DNA of 64,000 nucleotides, from NCBI RefSeq assembly GCF_963678635.1, contig NC_087063.1, forward strand, positions 69,234,727 through 69,298,726, written 5' to 3'. A program made the position numbers and the translations under genes. The notes under the pieces were generated by a model that made no database searches, had not been told where the DNA came from, and saw only the letters and a list, made by a program, of their open reading frames with translations. Below are positions 21,912 through 33,519 of the stretch, piece after piece. The number at the start of each line of letters is the position of its first letter. Position 1 is the stretch's first letter. The DNA comes from Symsagittifera roscoffensis (lineage: Eukaryota; Xenacoelomorpha; Acoela; Convolutidae).

Positions 21912-23573
21912 TTGAAGGAAATTGTTCAAGAAAACATTGAAAATATTTACCAGTACAATTTAGAACGAAACCCTATGACTGATATGAAACCTCCAGATTG
22001 TTTTGATCATCTTAAAAAACAATTGACAGTCTATTTAATTTTCAGTTCTGATAGAGTAAAAGTCATCAAGTCAGATATTAGGCAAATGTGGCCAGTTCGG
22101 CTTGCGATTGCTAACTTGCCTCCAACAAAACGATCAATGTTCCTAAATATTCTTCTAGCCGTTCTATGGTTTGGAAACAACAAGCCAGACTGGTCAGTTT
22201 TACTTCCCGACTATGAAGAAAGATTGAAATATTTTCCTTGCAACGTACAATTTCAAGGTAAAGAATATTCCTTGCGGTTCAAATGTGTTTTGCTGGTGGC
22301 TGACTTGCCAGCTCGTGCTTCATTACTCAATATGATTCAGTTTCAGTTTTACGGATGTAATGTATGTCTGGTTCAAACACAAGTAGACGAAGAAAAGGGA
22401 ATCAGGTATTACCCGAACTTGTCGTTCAGAAGCAGAACAACAGAAATACATAAAGATCACATACAAGAAGTGCTGTCGATCAAATTAAATTCGTACAAAG
22501 GTCTTAAAGGAACGACCAAACTGTTAGATATAATAGATGTTTTGCCACTGACTGCTCCCTCAGATTGTATGCATCAAGTGCACCTGGGCGTTACAAAAGT
22601 TTTACTTCAAGTAATTGTCTCGAAATTGACAAAAACCAACCTGGTGAGAGTTCGAAGCATCATCGATGGAATTAGGGCAAGTATTTTTCAGCATAGAGCT
22701 TGTTTTTAAAACCTAAATGAAAAACCATTTCTAAAAGAAATAGTAGCTTACATGAAAATTTCTGTCAACGACTTGCAATCATGTTTTCCTTTTTTTCAGC
22801 TCACGAAAGAATTAAAAAGGCCTGTCAGGAAACTCGAAGACCTTGAATAATTCAAAGCCAATGAATTCAAAGTTTGGTTGCTCTACATTGGACCTGTTAT
22901 CTTCGAGGGAATCATAGATGAAGATCTTTACACTCGTTTCTTGATGTTCAGCTACTCTGTTCGTCTTCTAATGATTTCAGCAGAATATTGTGATGAAAGT
23001 CAAAGACTTCTAAAGTCTTACCTTGATAGGACAGAAACGGCGTATACAAAGACTGCTGACTCAGCTAATTTGCATGCCGTCAGCCATCTTTCTGAACAAG
23101 TGAGAAATTTTGGGCCACTTTGGGTCTTTTCAGCAATGATGTTCGAATCGGCAAATTATCTTCTGAAATCGAAGTTTACTGGCACTGTTAATCATTTGCA
23201 GCTCATGATAGAACGATGCATACGAAATAATAAAAACACAGAGCAGAAATTTGTACTGATTCACTTTTTGATTTATGTCATCAGCTGAGAAGAACTTCCA
23301 AATCTTTCAAAAAGGGTTAGCAAGTCCATTGACTGTGCCGGAGAGTTTGAGATCGTTTAATTATTTTGTAGTAACCAGAAGTTGAACTCGTGGGAAATAA
23401 CATCAATTTTACATTCTAGCGATCGAGACAGTTACGTTTCAATTACAGAAGAAGGTTTTGAGGAATATAGACAAGTTCACGATTTTTTATGCAGGATGGC
23501 GTTGACATGCTTTATATCAAGAAACTGGAAACTAAAACCTTATACAGGTGTGCAGATGCTAGAGTACGTGTAA
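21912..23573 (+). pseudogene. tnp2/Transposase_21-like (CACTA, EnSpm) transposase, broken
   Basis: The frame 21912-22676 has the features of animal CACTA-type transposases: FKCVLLVADLPARASLLNM, a small Cys block (YGCNVCLVQ), then DVLPLTAPSDCMHQVHLGVT. This last corresponds to the usual D-x-M-H-x-x-x-LGV core. Reading across an intron (22677-22799) continues with LTKELKRPVRKLEDLE, a TAA, and FKANEFKVWLLYIGPVIF, then GPLWVFSAMMFESANYLL, which matches the C-terminal DUF4218-like block. The frame stops at 23288; a further piece at 23382-23573 may be the C-terminal tail. The domain order is intact but there are at least two stops, so this copy is dead. Confidence 0.85.
22677..22799 (+). other. Probable GC-AG intron in the transposase gene
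   Basis: The 5' side reads AGG|GCAAGT and the 3' side CCTTTTTTTCAG|CTC. Removing 123 bp joins two frames in phase at the place where the transposase alignment requires continuity. GCAAGT is the usual context of GC donors. Confidence 0.55.
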
Positions 23574-23599
23574 TTTCTTTTGCAGCAGTAAAGTTTAAC

Positions 23600-24750
23600 G
23601 ATCGGTATGTGGGCGAAGCTGTACATCTAATACCTTTACTAAATGTGTTTGAACATGATTAAATGTGTTGTCGCCTAAAGTTCTGATCAAGTTATTGCTG
23701 AAATATTCTTATGTTGGAAATATGGTTAAATTATTGTTTTAATTTTCAAAAATGTATGAAAATTTGTTTTGTTACATGGTAGTGCTCAGATGTATTTGAA
23801 TCAAAAAAATTTGAGCTATTATTTTGCCTCCATTATATCTCTCTGTCTATTAATTTGGACTGAAGCTTATTTTCATACGTTATTAGGTCGTTTTTTAATT
23901 TTGATACTCTTCGTGTTTTTAACGAGGAAACGGTTACTTTATCTGTCCTGCAGATCGTTACATTACAAATGGAGTGGAGGTATGTTATTCAGTCTGTGTA
24001 GTGCTTTACTAAATGCGCAGTTTTCTTATTTCTGTTTTACATAACGCGTGGAGATGGTTTTTAAACCTAAAAATTTTTTTAGATTCCAAGATGTTACATT
24101 TGTTATGTATTATTTTTTAAATTGTTCAAAGAACTTATATACAAAGAGTTCCACGAAATTTGAAGCAATCACCTATCTGTATAGTGAGGCCCTGTCAGGA
24201 TACTTACGGGAGATGCAAAAATCTTCTCCAAATTTGACTGCTCAAATCCCTGTATTTATCGAGACATGAAGTTTTTTGTGATTTTTCAAGTTTTCAGAAA
24301 ACACTACTTAACCAGGTATTTAAAAATGAAAACTCTAACTCGCTCTTTCAATTGAAGTCTTTATCTCAGATTTGGCTGGGTAGTTTTCGAAAAAAAGTGA
24401 AAAAGACTCAAAAAAAGATCAGAAATTTGACTTTTCCTAAATCCAACTTTCTCGAGTAACGCATGGGAATAGCCTGTTTTTCACATCCTGGTTTGTAGAT
24501 TGAAGATTTCCGCACCTTGATTTTTTCAGATTGAAACCTTAAAATCAGATTTAGCTAGTTCTTTTCCAGAATAGCGACAAAACTTCTTAAAAACTGAGAA
24601 AATTTAAGAAACAATTTATCCGATGTCCAAATCAGCTTTTCTAAAAGGTCAGGTTTCAACAGATCACACAGGAGAATCTGAGCACCATGCTAGTTTTAAA
24701 GAACTATCAACCTCAGAAACAGCACGTTAATTTTTGAAAAACTGGACATT
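23600..24750. other. Stretch between transposon and satellite
   Basis: Two open frames (23769-24044 and 24048-24269) are hydrophobic or AT-driven and match nothing I know. From 24200 the text resembles sequence at 2040 and 15000 (CTGCTCAAATCCCTGTATTT then GAGACATGA), i.e. another old repeat. Confidence 0.35.
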
Positions 24751-27700
24751 TTAAATTCTCGAAAAATCAGGGCATAGCGGCTTTCGCAGGAGAGATTCGG
24801 ATAACTAATTTTTTTGTTCTTTCGGTTAAACCCCAAATCTCTAATTTAGCAGAGTAGTTTTTACGAAAAGTCAAAAAGTTTTAATAATAAACCAAAATGT
24901 CAAAAAATGGGCTATTTGAAGCAGTAACTTTTTTCTACCAAATTTACGGAATAGCCGCTTGAGAAGGATAGATCTCCATAATTTGTTCTATTGATTGAAA
25001 CCTTAATCTCAGATTTGTGCATTTATTATTTGAGAAAAAAAATCAAAACAAACAGGCCAAAAATCCCCCAACTGATACTTTTGAAGGCCGTAGAACGTGA
25101 GGTAAAATGAAGAGAGACTAGCGAATTATGTAGGCATTAGAAGAGCAGCCAAATTTCCCATTGGTACGAATTTTTAAACATAGCCAATCGAAAATTGAAA
25201 AAGAGTAATGAACGCCAGTAAACATTAAAAAAACACACTGATTTTGCTGAAAATTATCAACTTTCGATTTTCAAAAAAAAAATTGATGCTCTTTAAGCTC
25301 TTTGAATTTCTAGAACGATTTAAGAACGGCGCTTTTTTATAACACTAACCCAATTTGAGAAAACTGGATCAACTTGAGCATTTAATATTTGAGAAAACGA
25401 AAAAAATTCAAAACAAATAGGTCCAAAATCCCCCAACTGAAATTTTCGAAGGCCGTAGAACCTGAGATAAAATGAAAAGAAGACGAGCAAAACGAGCATA
25501 AGAGGAGTCGATTTTTCTATCGGTATATTTTTTTTAAAATAAAATCGGCACAGTAATTTTTGAGTAAAATTGAAATTTCTGCAAAATACTACAAAGCGTC
25601 GCAAAAAAAAAACGAACAACTAATCCCATACATTTTCATAATACACGAGAAAATTTTTAAATTCTCGAAAAATCAGGGCATAGCGGCTTTCGCAGGAGAG
25701 ATTCGGATAACTAATTTTTTAGTTCTTTCGGTTAAACCCCAAATCACTAATTTAGCAGAGTAGTTTTTACGAAAAGTCAAAAAGTTTTAATAATAAACCA
25801 AAATGTCAAAAAATGGGCTATTTGAAGCAGTAACTTTTTTCTACCAAAATTACGGAATAGCCGCTTGAGAAGGATAGATCTCCATAATTTGTTCTATTGA
25901 TTGAAACCTTAATCTCAGATTTGTGCATTTATTATTTGAGAAAAAAAAATCAAAACAAACAGGCCAAAAATCCCCCAACTGATACTTTTGAAGGCCGTAG
26001 AACGTGAGGTAAAATGAAGAGAGACTAGCGAATTATGTAGGCATTAGAAGAGCAGCCAAATTTCCCATTGGTACGAATTTTTAAACATAGCCAATCGAAA
26101 ATTGAAAAAGAGTAATGAACGCCAGTAAACATTAAAAAAACACACTGATTTTGCTGAAAATTATCAACTTTCGATTTTCAAAAAAAAAATTGATGCTCTT
26201 TAAGCACTTTGAATTTCTAGAACGATTTAAGAACGGCGCTTTTTTATAACACTAACCCAATTTGAGAAAACTGGATCAACTTGAGCATTTAATATTTGAG
26301 AAAACGAAAAAAATTCAAAACAAATAGGTCCAAAATCCCCCAACTGAAATTTTCGAAGGCCGTAGAACCTGAGATAAAATGAAGAGAAGACGAGCAAAAC
26401 GAGCATAAGAGGAGTCGATTTTTCTATCGGTATATTTTTTTTAAAATAAAATCGGCACAGTAATTTTTGAGTAAAATTGAAATTTCTGCAAAATACTACA
26501 AAGCGTCGCAAAAAAAAACGAACAACTAATCCCATACATTTTCATAATACACGAGAAAATTTTTAAATTCTCGAAAAATCAGGGCATAGCGGCTTTCGCA
26601 GGAGAGATTCGGATAACTAAATTTTTTTTTCTTTCGGTTAAACCCCAAATCTCTAATTTAGCAGAGTAGTTTTTACGAAAAGTCAAAAAGTTTTAATAAT
26701 AAACCAAAATGTCAAAAAATGGGCTATTTGAAGCAGTAACTTTTTTCTACCAAATTTACGGAATAGCCGCTTGAGAAGGATAGATCTCCATAATTTGTTC
26801 TATTGATTGAAACCTTAATCTCAGATTTGTGCATTTATTATTTGAGAAAAAAAAATCAAAACAAACAGGCCAAAAATCCCCCAACTGATACTTTTGAAGG
26901 CCGTAGAACGTGAGGTAAAATGAAGAGAGACTAGCGAATTATGTAGGCATTAGAAGAGCAGCCAAATTTCCCATTGGTACGAATTTTTAAACATAGCCAA
27001 TCGAAAATTGAAAAAGAGTAATGAACGCCAGTAAACATTAAAAAAACACACTGATTTTGCTGAAAATTATCAACTTTCGATTTTCAAAAAAAAAATTGAT
27101 GCTCTTTAAGCTCTTTGAATTTCTAGAACGATTAAAGAACGGCGCTTTTTTATAACACTAACCCAATTTGAGAAAACTGGATCAACTTGAGCATTTAATA
27201 TTTGAGAAAACGAAAAAAATTCAAAACAAATAGGTCCAAAATCCCCCAACTGAAATTTTCGAAGGCCGTAGAACCTGAGATAAAATGAAGAGAAGACGAG
27301 CAAAACGAGCATAGGATGAGTCAATTTTTCTATCGGTATATTTTTTTTAAAATAAAATCGGCACAGTAATTTTTGAGTAAAATTGAAATTTCTGCAAAAT
27401 ACTACAAAGCGTCGCAAAAAAAAACGAACAACTAATCCCATACATTTTCATAATACACGAGAAAATTTTTAAATTCTCGAAAAATCAGGGCATAGCGGCT
27501 TTCGCAGGAGAGATTCGGATAACTAATTTTTTTTTTCTTTCGGTTAAACCCCAAATCTCTAATTTAGCAGAGTAGTTTTTACGAAAAGTCAAAACGTTTT
27601 AATAATAAACCAAAATGCCAAAAAATGGGCTATTTGAAGCAGTAACTTTTTTCTACCAAATTTACGGAATAGCCGCTTGAGAAGGATAGATCTCCATAAT

Positions 27701-28364
27701 TTGTTCTATTGATTGAAACCTTAATCTCAGATTTGTGCATTTATTATTTGAGAAAAAAAAATCAAAACAAACAGGCCAAAAATCCCCCAACTGATACTTT
27801 TGAAGGCCGTAGAACGTGAGGTAAAATGAAGAGAGACTAGCGAATTATGTAGGCATTAGAAGAGCAGCCAAATTTCCCATTGGTACGAATTTTTAAACAT
27901 AGCCAATCGAAAATTGAAAAAGAGTAATGAACGCCAGTAAACATTAAAAAAACACACTGATTTTGCTGAAAATTATCAACTTTCGATTTTCAAAAAAAAA
28001 ATTGATGCTCTTTAAGCTCTTTGAATTTCTAGAACGATTTAAGAACGGCGCTTTTTTATAACACTAACCCAATTTGAGAAAACTGGATCAACTTGAGCAT
28101 TTAATATTTGAGAAAACGAAAAAAATTCAAAACAAATAGGTCCAAAATCCCCCAACTGAAATTTTCGAAGGCCGTAGAACCTGAGATAAAATGAAGAGAA
28201 GACGAGCAAAACGAGCATAAGAGGAGTCGATTTTTCTATCGGTATATTTTTTTTAAAATAAAATCGGCACAGTAATTTTTGAGTAAAATTGAAATTTCTG
28301 CAAAATACTACAAAGCGTCGCAAAAAAAAACGAACAACTAATCCCATACATTTTCATAATACAC
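24751..28364 (+). repeat. Satellite-like array, four copies of a 906-bp unit
   Basis: The anchor TTAAATTCTCGAAAAATCAG starts at 24751, 25657, 26563 and 27469: exactly 906 bp each time. The last unit ends at 28364, a few bases short of full length. Copies are nearly identical apart from single substitutions and A-run length. Each unit has an internal diverged duplication about 365 bp apart (AATCCCCCAACTGA followed by AAGGCCGTAGAAC, at 25060 and 25430 in the first unit). It also contains sequence related to dispersed repeat A. A minus-strand frame of about 102 codons recurs in each unit, but I do not consider it a gene. Confidence 0.97.
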
Positions 28365-29730
28365 ATGTTTTCAAACAAGACCTAAGATAAGCCAAAAATA
28401 AAGCAGCAACATAAGCATTAGGGTGTTATGCTTAAATAAGCTTAAATTTGATAAAATTGAAATATACCAAAAGTGCCACCAAATGAGCACTTTTATTTGC
28501 GACTTAGCTTAGAAAAAAAATCTAAATAATCCACCACGCTTCGTTTGTGTATACAATTCTGAGCATAATTTACAAACAAATCAAACAATTGAGCTGAATC
28601 TGAAGCCTCAACGAGAAAATGAAAGTGATCGTTATGATGAGGACAGTAAGGAAAACGAAAAAGGTCAAGAGGGTGAATGGATTCCGGATACCAGTCGAGA
28701 GGCAAAATTTGAAAAAAGAACCAGAAAAAAATCAGACCTGAAATCACAAAATGCAAAAAACATATCATTAAAAATATTTATAAACATAACCACACGAGAC
28801 GAAAGATCCGGGCGTCGAAATATGTATTTGATATCACTGAATTTTATAAATTAAAGTATTAAAGATAAAACAGAAAAAAATTATCGAGTGTTGGGATCAT
28901 TGTACGTCGAGTTCATGCAGAGGAAATACAACTATTCCACAAGCTTTCGGGCATAAAAACCTGCCCATGAATCTAGATGCTACAACGATATATTCAAACA
29001 AGTAACGAATAATCTCGAAGATGAAAACTTGAACAAAAAAAGAGCAATTAATCAATGATGCAGTTAACTTATTGATTGATTTGTAAATATTTAGTAGAGC
29101 CTAATGTATTCAAAAAACTAAAAGTAGCCTAGGATATTTCAAAAAAGATGAGATCTTTAAGTTCGACTAAAGAGAAAGTTTAAAAACAAAAAGATAAGGG
29201 AAGATATCGGATACTAATTGAACGATTCGAGCAACTATTCTATCTTTTTGGGGTTTAGGGCTAACTTATTACCTTAAGGGCTACCATTTACAATTTAATT
29301 ACATTTTTTAATAAATCTACCTCATTTCAGCTGTTTGTAATTTTGGTTAACTTTGTTACAATTCTAGTGAATTTGAGTCTTTTTGTTGTTTTCCTAAATT
29401 TTTTCTCGTTTCGGAAACAATTTTGGAAATTTTAGACCCACTTCTGTCGTTTTAAACCTATTTCTGAGACTTTGAAACCCCAGTCAGTTTTAGAGCTTTT
29501 AGTTAGCCCCAACCCCAAACTTAAAAGGCACGAATCACTTTTTGAGACCAGCTAGTCCTTTTTTGGCAAGGACCTCAACGAGTCATTTTGGAATGTCACT
29601 TTCTGAGAAGCATTTTGGCCATGTCTAAATTCACTTTCTGGTCGAACTTTCTCAGAATATGACTGTGCTAGGACCCTAAGCAATAAGCTGTAAATTGAGT
29701 TCGTCGCGATAAAAAGGCATGAGAAGGCGG
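28365..29730. other. Intergenic stretch with one unexplained minus-strand frame
   Basis: A minus-strand open frame at 28493-28768 includes LPLDWYPESIHPLDLFRFPY then CPHHNDHFHFLVEAS. Its composition is more protein-like than random AT sequence, but no family is recognised and no splice context supports it. It could be an element remnant. The rest is AT-rich with no signal. Confidence 0.3.
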
Positions 29731-29732
29731 AG

Positions 29733-30520
29733 CTAATTCTGCTGACTGGCTATGAATTACCACTGTCCCTACAGAAAACCCATGACGGGGAGCAGTTTCT
29801 CTTACACGATTCTGATCCAAGAATAAAATCGGATTTATGTGTTCGCCACGTTACCTGGGTTAGACTTACCTACTCCATCAGATGATTGATTCTACGTATT
29901 CTACCAAAATTAAACTATGCGCGCTGTAGTTGAAGGATGGATGAAACCTCTTGTTTACGCTCTTTTAGCGACAAAAAGAAAAGGAATCACAGCATTGTCG
30001 CCTCCTCAGTATTCTGCAGAACAGCTACCCATCGGACTCAATAACAGCTATCAGCATCAGTGCGCTCAATCTCAGTTTTGTTTCTTTTATGAGTCAAAGA
30101 GTCTGACAAGACACACAATCGACAGGCAATACTCACAATTATAAGACTGATCTTAAGTTTCGTGAGTTTATTCGAAATTTTCTCTCAACAGCATTTCTAA
30201 CTGTCGAAGGCATACCCGATGGGTGCGAGCTTCCCTAAGGTATAGCAATTTTAAAAAGCCAATATATATTCAACTATTTCGAGGACATATATCATTAGAC
30301 TTTTATCTCAAGGACGATAGCAGCTCATGTAGGATCGACAGAGAGTAAGGGAGTTGTCATCAACGAGTACAAAACGAGCTTTCCCGCATTAAAAAAAGTT
30401 GTAGTAGGGTGGCACACGAGTTTCGTAAAAACAGTGAACAGCAAAAACCCTTTCTTTCCGAAATTCATAAAGAATTACTCAAGGCCGACATTTTTTTTCC
30501 AAAAAAAAGCGAACGAAAAG
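29733..30520 (+). pseudogene. Mutator-like (MULE) transposase remnant
   Basis: Reading the plus strand gives LILLTGYELPLSLQKTHDGE, QFLLHDSDPRIKSDL, and after a stop VVEGWMKPLVYALLATKRKG at 29925. The PLVYALL-x-x-K phrase after a short spacer, preceded by FLLHDS, is the pattern of MULE-type DDE transposases. Downstream pieces (FREFIRNFLSTAFLTVEG near 30157; HEFRKNSEQQKPF near 30417) suggest the C-terminal part. Stops and frame changes are many. The call rests on two short motifs and is moderate. Confidence 0.45.
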
Positions 30521-30702
30521 TAGCCTGACCCAAAAATAATTGATATCAAAATTCGACAAAATTAACTAACATGATTAAGTCAAATCAACTCAACAATATC
30601 ATTGGGGTTTTGAAAGGATACAAAATAATGTTTTAGTTTTCTGTTTTTATATTTATACAGCATTACCAAGGAAAAAAAATTACCACTATTTTCCTTGATT
30701 TA

Positions 30703-30918
30703 TTAAAACTGAGCTGGTGTCGATTTGAAACCGAATAAATCATGGATGCCGGTGATGGTGTGATTTTCGTTTTCACCCATGCCCAGTTCTCGAACGTTTG
30801 CACCCGGTATATCCGTTTTCATGTTTACCCAAGTTTCAATGTTTTTCGGAAAATTGGAAATCTTTTTTGTGTTGCCAGAGTTTGAGTCTAAGATAATTTT
30901 CGGTTCTTTGATCTTCAA
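30703..30918 (-). CDS. Candidate terminal exon with overlapping poly(A) signal, unknown protein
   Basis: A minus-strand frame reads KIKEPKIILDSNSGNTKKIS then NVRELGMGENENHTITGIHD and LFGFKSTPAQF, and stops. The stop overlaps TAATAAA, giving an AATAAA signal at once. The frame opens just after a TAA and has no ATG, so it would have to be a 3' exon entered at a weak GAAG acceptor. No family is recognised. It lies 0.55 kb downstream of the coiled-coil gene on the same strand. Confidence 0.35.
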   Translation of the reverse strand: MKIKEPKIILDSNSGNTKKISNFPKNIETWVNMKTDIPGANVRELGMGENENHTITGIHDLFGFKSTPAQF

Positions 30919-31331
30919 TTACGCTCATGTTTGATGTTTTAAAGCGCTATCAATTTTGTCGCCGCCAAAAGTTCAGGCCAAAAAATTCAAATGCTTTGGC
31001 CTGGACTGTTTTGTATGGGCTGTTTTTGTTTGGGACTATTTTGTATTCGCACCAGGGTAGATAAATATATGGCAGGATAGTGTAAAGTAGAATGGCAAAA
31101 AGTAATTTTGAATAGGTTCGAATGTCATGGAACCGATAAAAAGCAACATCGATTTCAATTTACTATAATTTTTCATACAAAGCCAGCACGCTGAAAGAAC
31201 AAAAAGTTAGGCTTAAACTAAGACAACTTCAGTTAAAAGTCTGAAAATGTTAACTCATGAGCTTCGTGACAATTGTCATTTCCTAAATTAACAATTATAC
31301 CAAGCAATAATTATATCGAGCAATTATTATG

Positions 31332-31409
31332 CCTAGTAACGCTTATACCCATTAACTTGCTGAATTCCATCCTAGTAACGCTTATACCCATTAACTTGCT
31401 GAATTCCAT
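31332..31409 (+). repeat. Exact 39-bp tandem duplication
   Basis: CCTAGTAACGCTTATACCCA followed by TTAACTTGCTGAATTCCAT occurs twice without a mismatch, at 31332 and 31371, in the 3' flank of the coiled-coil gene. Confidence 0.97.
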
Positions 31410-31425
31410 CTCTTCCATAAATTAT

Positions 31426-31431
31426 TTTAAT
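31426..31431 (-). terminator. ATTAAA-type poly(A) signal of the coiled-coil gene
   Basis: ATTAAA lies on the minus strand about 41 bases after the stop codon at 31472. It is a common variant signal, placed plausibly. Confidence 0.4.
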
Positions 31432-31471
31432 GATGCACACACATAGCACTTCATGATTACACATCCTCTAA

Positions 31472-32981
31472 TTATGAGTCAGCTACCCGATTTGAATATA
31501 GCTCCTTTTTCAGACGCTCAATTTCAAGCTCTTGTTCCTGAATTTTTGACGACAAGCGCACGACAAGATTAGACTGCGACATTTGAGTTAAACTGCTCGT
31601 ATCTCCCATTCCGAACTCATCCAAGGCCGTTTGTTCACGACTCATCACACCCGAATCTGTTCCGAGTGTACTCACTCGGCTTGGTTCATTCATTCTTTGC
31701 ACGTCCGATGAACTCTGATAGCTACTATTATTGCTGTCTAGCATTGATTTCAAATCTTCATTTTCTTGCTTGAGTTCGAATAGCTGCAGAGATAGGTTTT
31801 GTTTAAACTCCGCCATTTTTCTTTGCATTTGCTTACTCTTGCCTTTCGCATTTTGCTTCTACACAGGATATATCACTCTTTTTCTGACAAACTCACGTTT
31901 AAATTTAAGAAACTAAAACTGTACATACCATTTCATTTAGTTCTCTTTGACAGGAATCAAGTGCTTCGGATTTAATGCTAAGGTCCTGGAACATAACACA
32001 AAATCAAAGCGAAATAATGGTCAAAATTCCAAATCTCTGTTCATTTCACTCACAGACTGAAGCTTTCTTAGCTCTGTTTTGATTTTGATGTTTTCTGTCA
32101 CAAATTCGGTATTTCGCAATTTCAGGTCATCGCATTGGCCTGTCAAGTTTTCTACTCTATCCTCCAAATCTAGCTTGCTTGTTTCCAGCCATCCAACCTG
32201 TTCTCTGAGCTGATGAATTTCTGACAACAGCTCTCGATTTTTGTTGTTCAGAGTCTGAGCTGCCAGTCTTGGAGTTTCTAACAATCCCGCCGAATTGGAC
32301 CTGCAAATTGCAACCGGTTTGTAGTTTCAGTTACATTCTTGCTTCTTATTTTTTTGTACAGCAGAATTCGTTACTATACTAGTCAATCAAATCCCATGAC
32401 TAGCATCTTAGAGCTCATTGTCAAGTCTGATAGATATTAGAACAATTTAGAAGATATAAGAAAAAAGTTACTCTCTGAATAACCTCGGAACTTCCTCCAA
32501 TATTGCTGAAGATCTATTGAGAACAGAAAATAAGAGTAGTACAGATCAGCATTAGACTAAAATGTTGCATGAAACTATCTCGCTGTAAATAGACAGCGTG
32601 ACAAACAGGTGTACTCAATAACAAACTACTTAAAAGAAAAACAGATCCGATCCAACTCAAATTATTCGGAGAAAAAACAATCAAATTGAAAAATATCCAT
32701 TCCCATAATTGAAGCAAAAACCATCAATGGACACAGGACACATATTCAATCAGAAAAATAGATACGCCATCCGTGCAATTAACCATTTAAATCTGTCAAA
32801 ATTTCTGTCCACAACACTCAACTCAAAGACTTCAAATTATATTTTAAACATGCAGCTCTCAATTCAGCTTTAGGATAAGAGTATGAGCGATTTCACTCAT
32901 CGCGTACCTGTTGAGATGAGAAGCATCATTCACTTCATTATTTGGAGTCTTTCCTTTTTTCACAGATGCTCCATTTCCCAT
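31472..32981 (-). CDS. Coiled-coil protein with N-myristoylation-type start, 268 residues
   Basis: Five coding exons join in phase on the minus strand: 32908-32981, 32472-32513, 32054-32300, 31929-31985 and 31472-31858. Every intron has GT-AG ends (for example CAACAG|GTACGC, CAATAG|ATC, GAGA|GTAACT, TTTGCAG|GTC, TCT|GTGAGT, GTTCCAG|GAC, ATG|GTATGT, GTGTAG|AAG). The product begins MGNGASVKKGK, a good N-myristoyl-transferase pattern (Gly2, Ser6, basic 8-9). Residues about 55-160 are heptad-rich helix (LLSEIHQLREQVGWLETSKL and KQNLSLQLFELKQENEDL). A Ser/Thr-rich linker follows, then a final helix (SKIQEQELEIERLKKELYSN). This suggests a membrane-tethered, dimeric scaffold, which is inference. I do not recognise the family. 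The coding exon starts 4 bases after TTTCAG, so an upstream non-coding exon or a trans-spliced leader is likely. It is transcribed in the same direction as COPB1, 0.54 kb downstream of it. Confidence 0.85.
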
Positions 32982-33277
32982 TAATCTGAAAGAGGTTTTT
33001 AAAATTAACATGCAAGACCATAACTTGCAGAACAAGAACAACCAATACACTGAGCAGGAGGAATTAAAAAGTAAAGATTGTGTTCAAAATTTGACATTAT
33101 ATTTACAACCAATATTTAATTTATAATCACGCCTCACATTTTTTTTACCACATACTGATGAAGATTTGAACAATAATACAGCACCTATCAGATAACATCT
33201 GTTCCCAGTTACCATAGCTTTAAATATATTCGGGACGACCAGAATTCCGGGAATACTTTGTCTCGTTTTGCTCATTC

Positions 33278-33283
33278 TTTATT
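33278..33283 (-). terminator. Probable poly(A) signal of COPB1
   Basis: AATAAA lies on the minus strand about 240 bases after the COPB1 stop codon and about 290 bases before the first exon of the downstream gene. It is the first canonical signal I see in that gap. Confidence 0.5.
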
Positions 33284-33519
33284 GAAGTGAAATTAAATTC
33301 GCCAGGTAAAAAAGCCTCATATCATAAAATGCTTGAAGTTCTTAAGCCTCCTAAATTCGGTATTCATTTTTTGCTTCATTTGACTAAACTTGAAGTCAAT
33401 TCCGTCCAAAGACTTATCAAAATTACTTAGACCAATTAGAGGCTGGGTAAAATATATATCTATATGGATCATTATAAGCTAGAGTTCGATCTCCTTTCGG
33501 TTTCCCGCCTACTACCATT

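Larger units (their letters stand above)
18753..23600 (+). mobile_element. CACTA/EnSpm-like DNA transposon region with kinase-like and SET domains (degenerate)
   Basis: Four coding segments lie on the same strand with no recognisable host gene between them: a basic coiled-coil plus kinase-like part (18761-20062), an acidic part (20203-20507), a SET-domain part with a Ser-rich tail (20763-21775), and a tnp2/Transposase_21-like part (21912-23573). All contain frameshifts or stops. The transposase identifies the region as a mobile element. That the upstream segments belong to the same element is inferred from strand, spacing and shared decay. Terminal inverted repeats and target duplications were not located, so both borders are approximate. 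Confidence 0.6.

Noticed and set aside
25320-28347. Minus-strand frame of about 100 codons repeated four times (RRFVVFCRNFNFTQKLLCRF and following)
   Set aside because: It recurs only because the 906-bp satellite unit recurs. Non-coding parts are equally conserved, the first copy is shifted by A-run length, and composition is AT-driven.
24751-28364. CRISPR-like repeat arrangement
   Set aside because: Units are 906 bp with no short direct repeat plus unique spacer pattern, and the DNA is animal.
33084-33275. ATG-led frame MSKTRQSIPGILVVPNIFKA followed by a donor-like GTAACT, as first exon of the coiled-coil gene
   Set aside because: Splicing it to the exon at 32985 puts that exon in the wrong frame, so it was not included in the gene model; a non-coding role remains possible.
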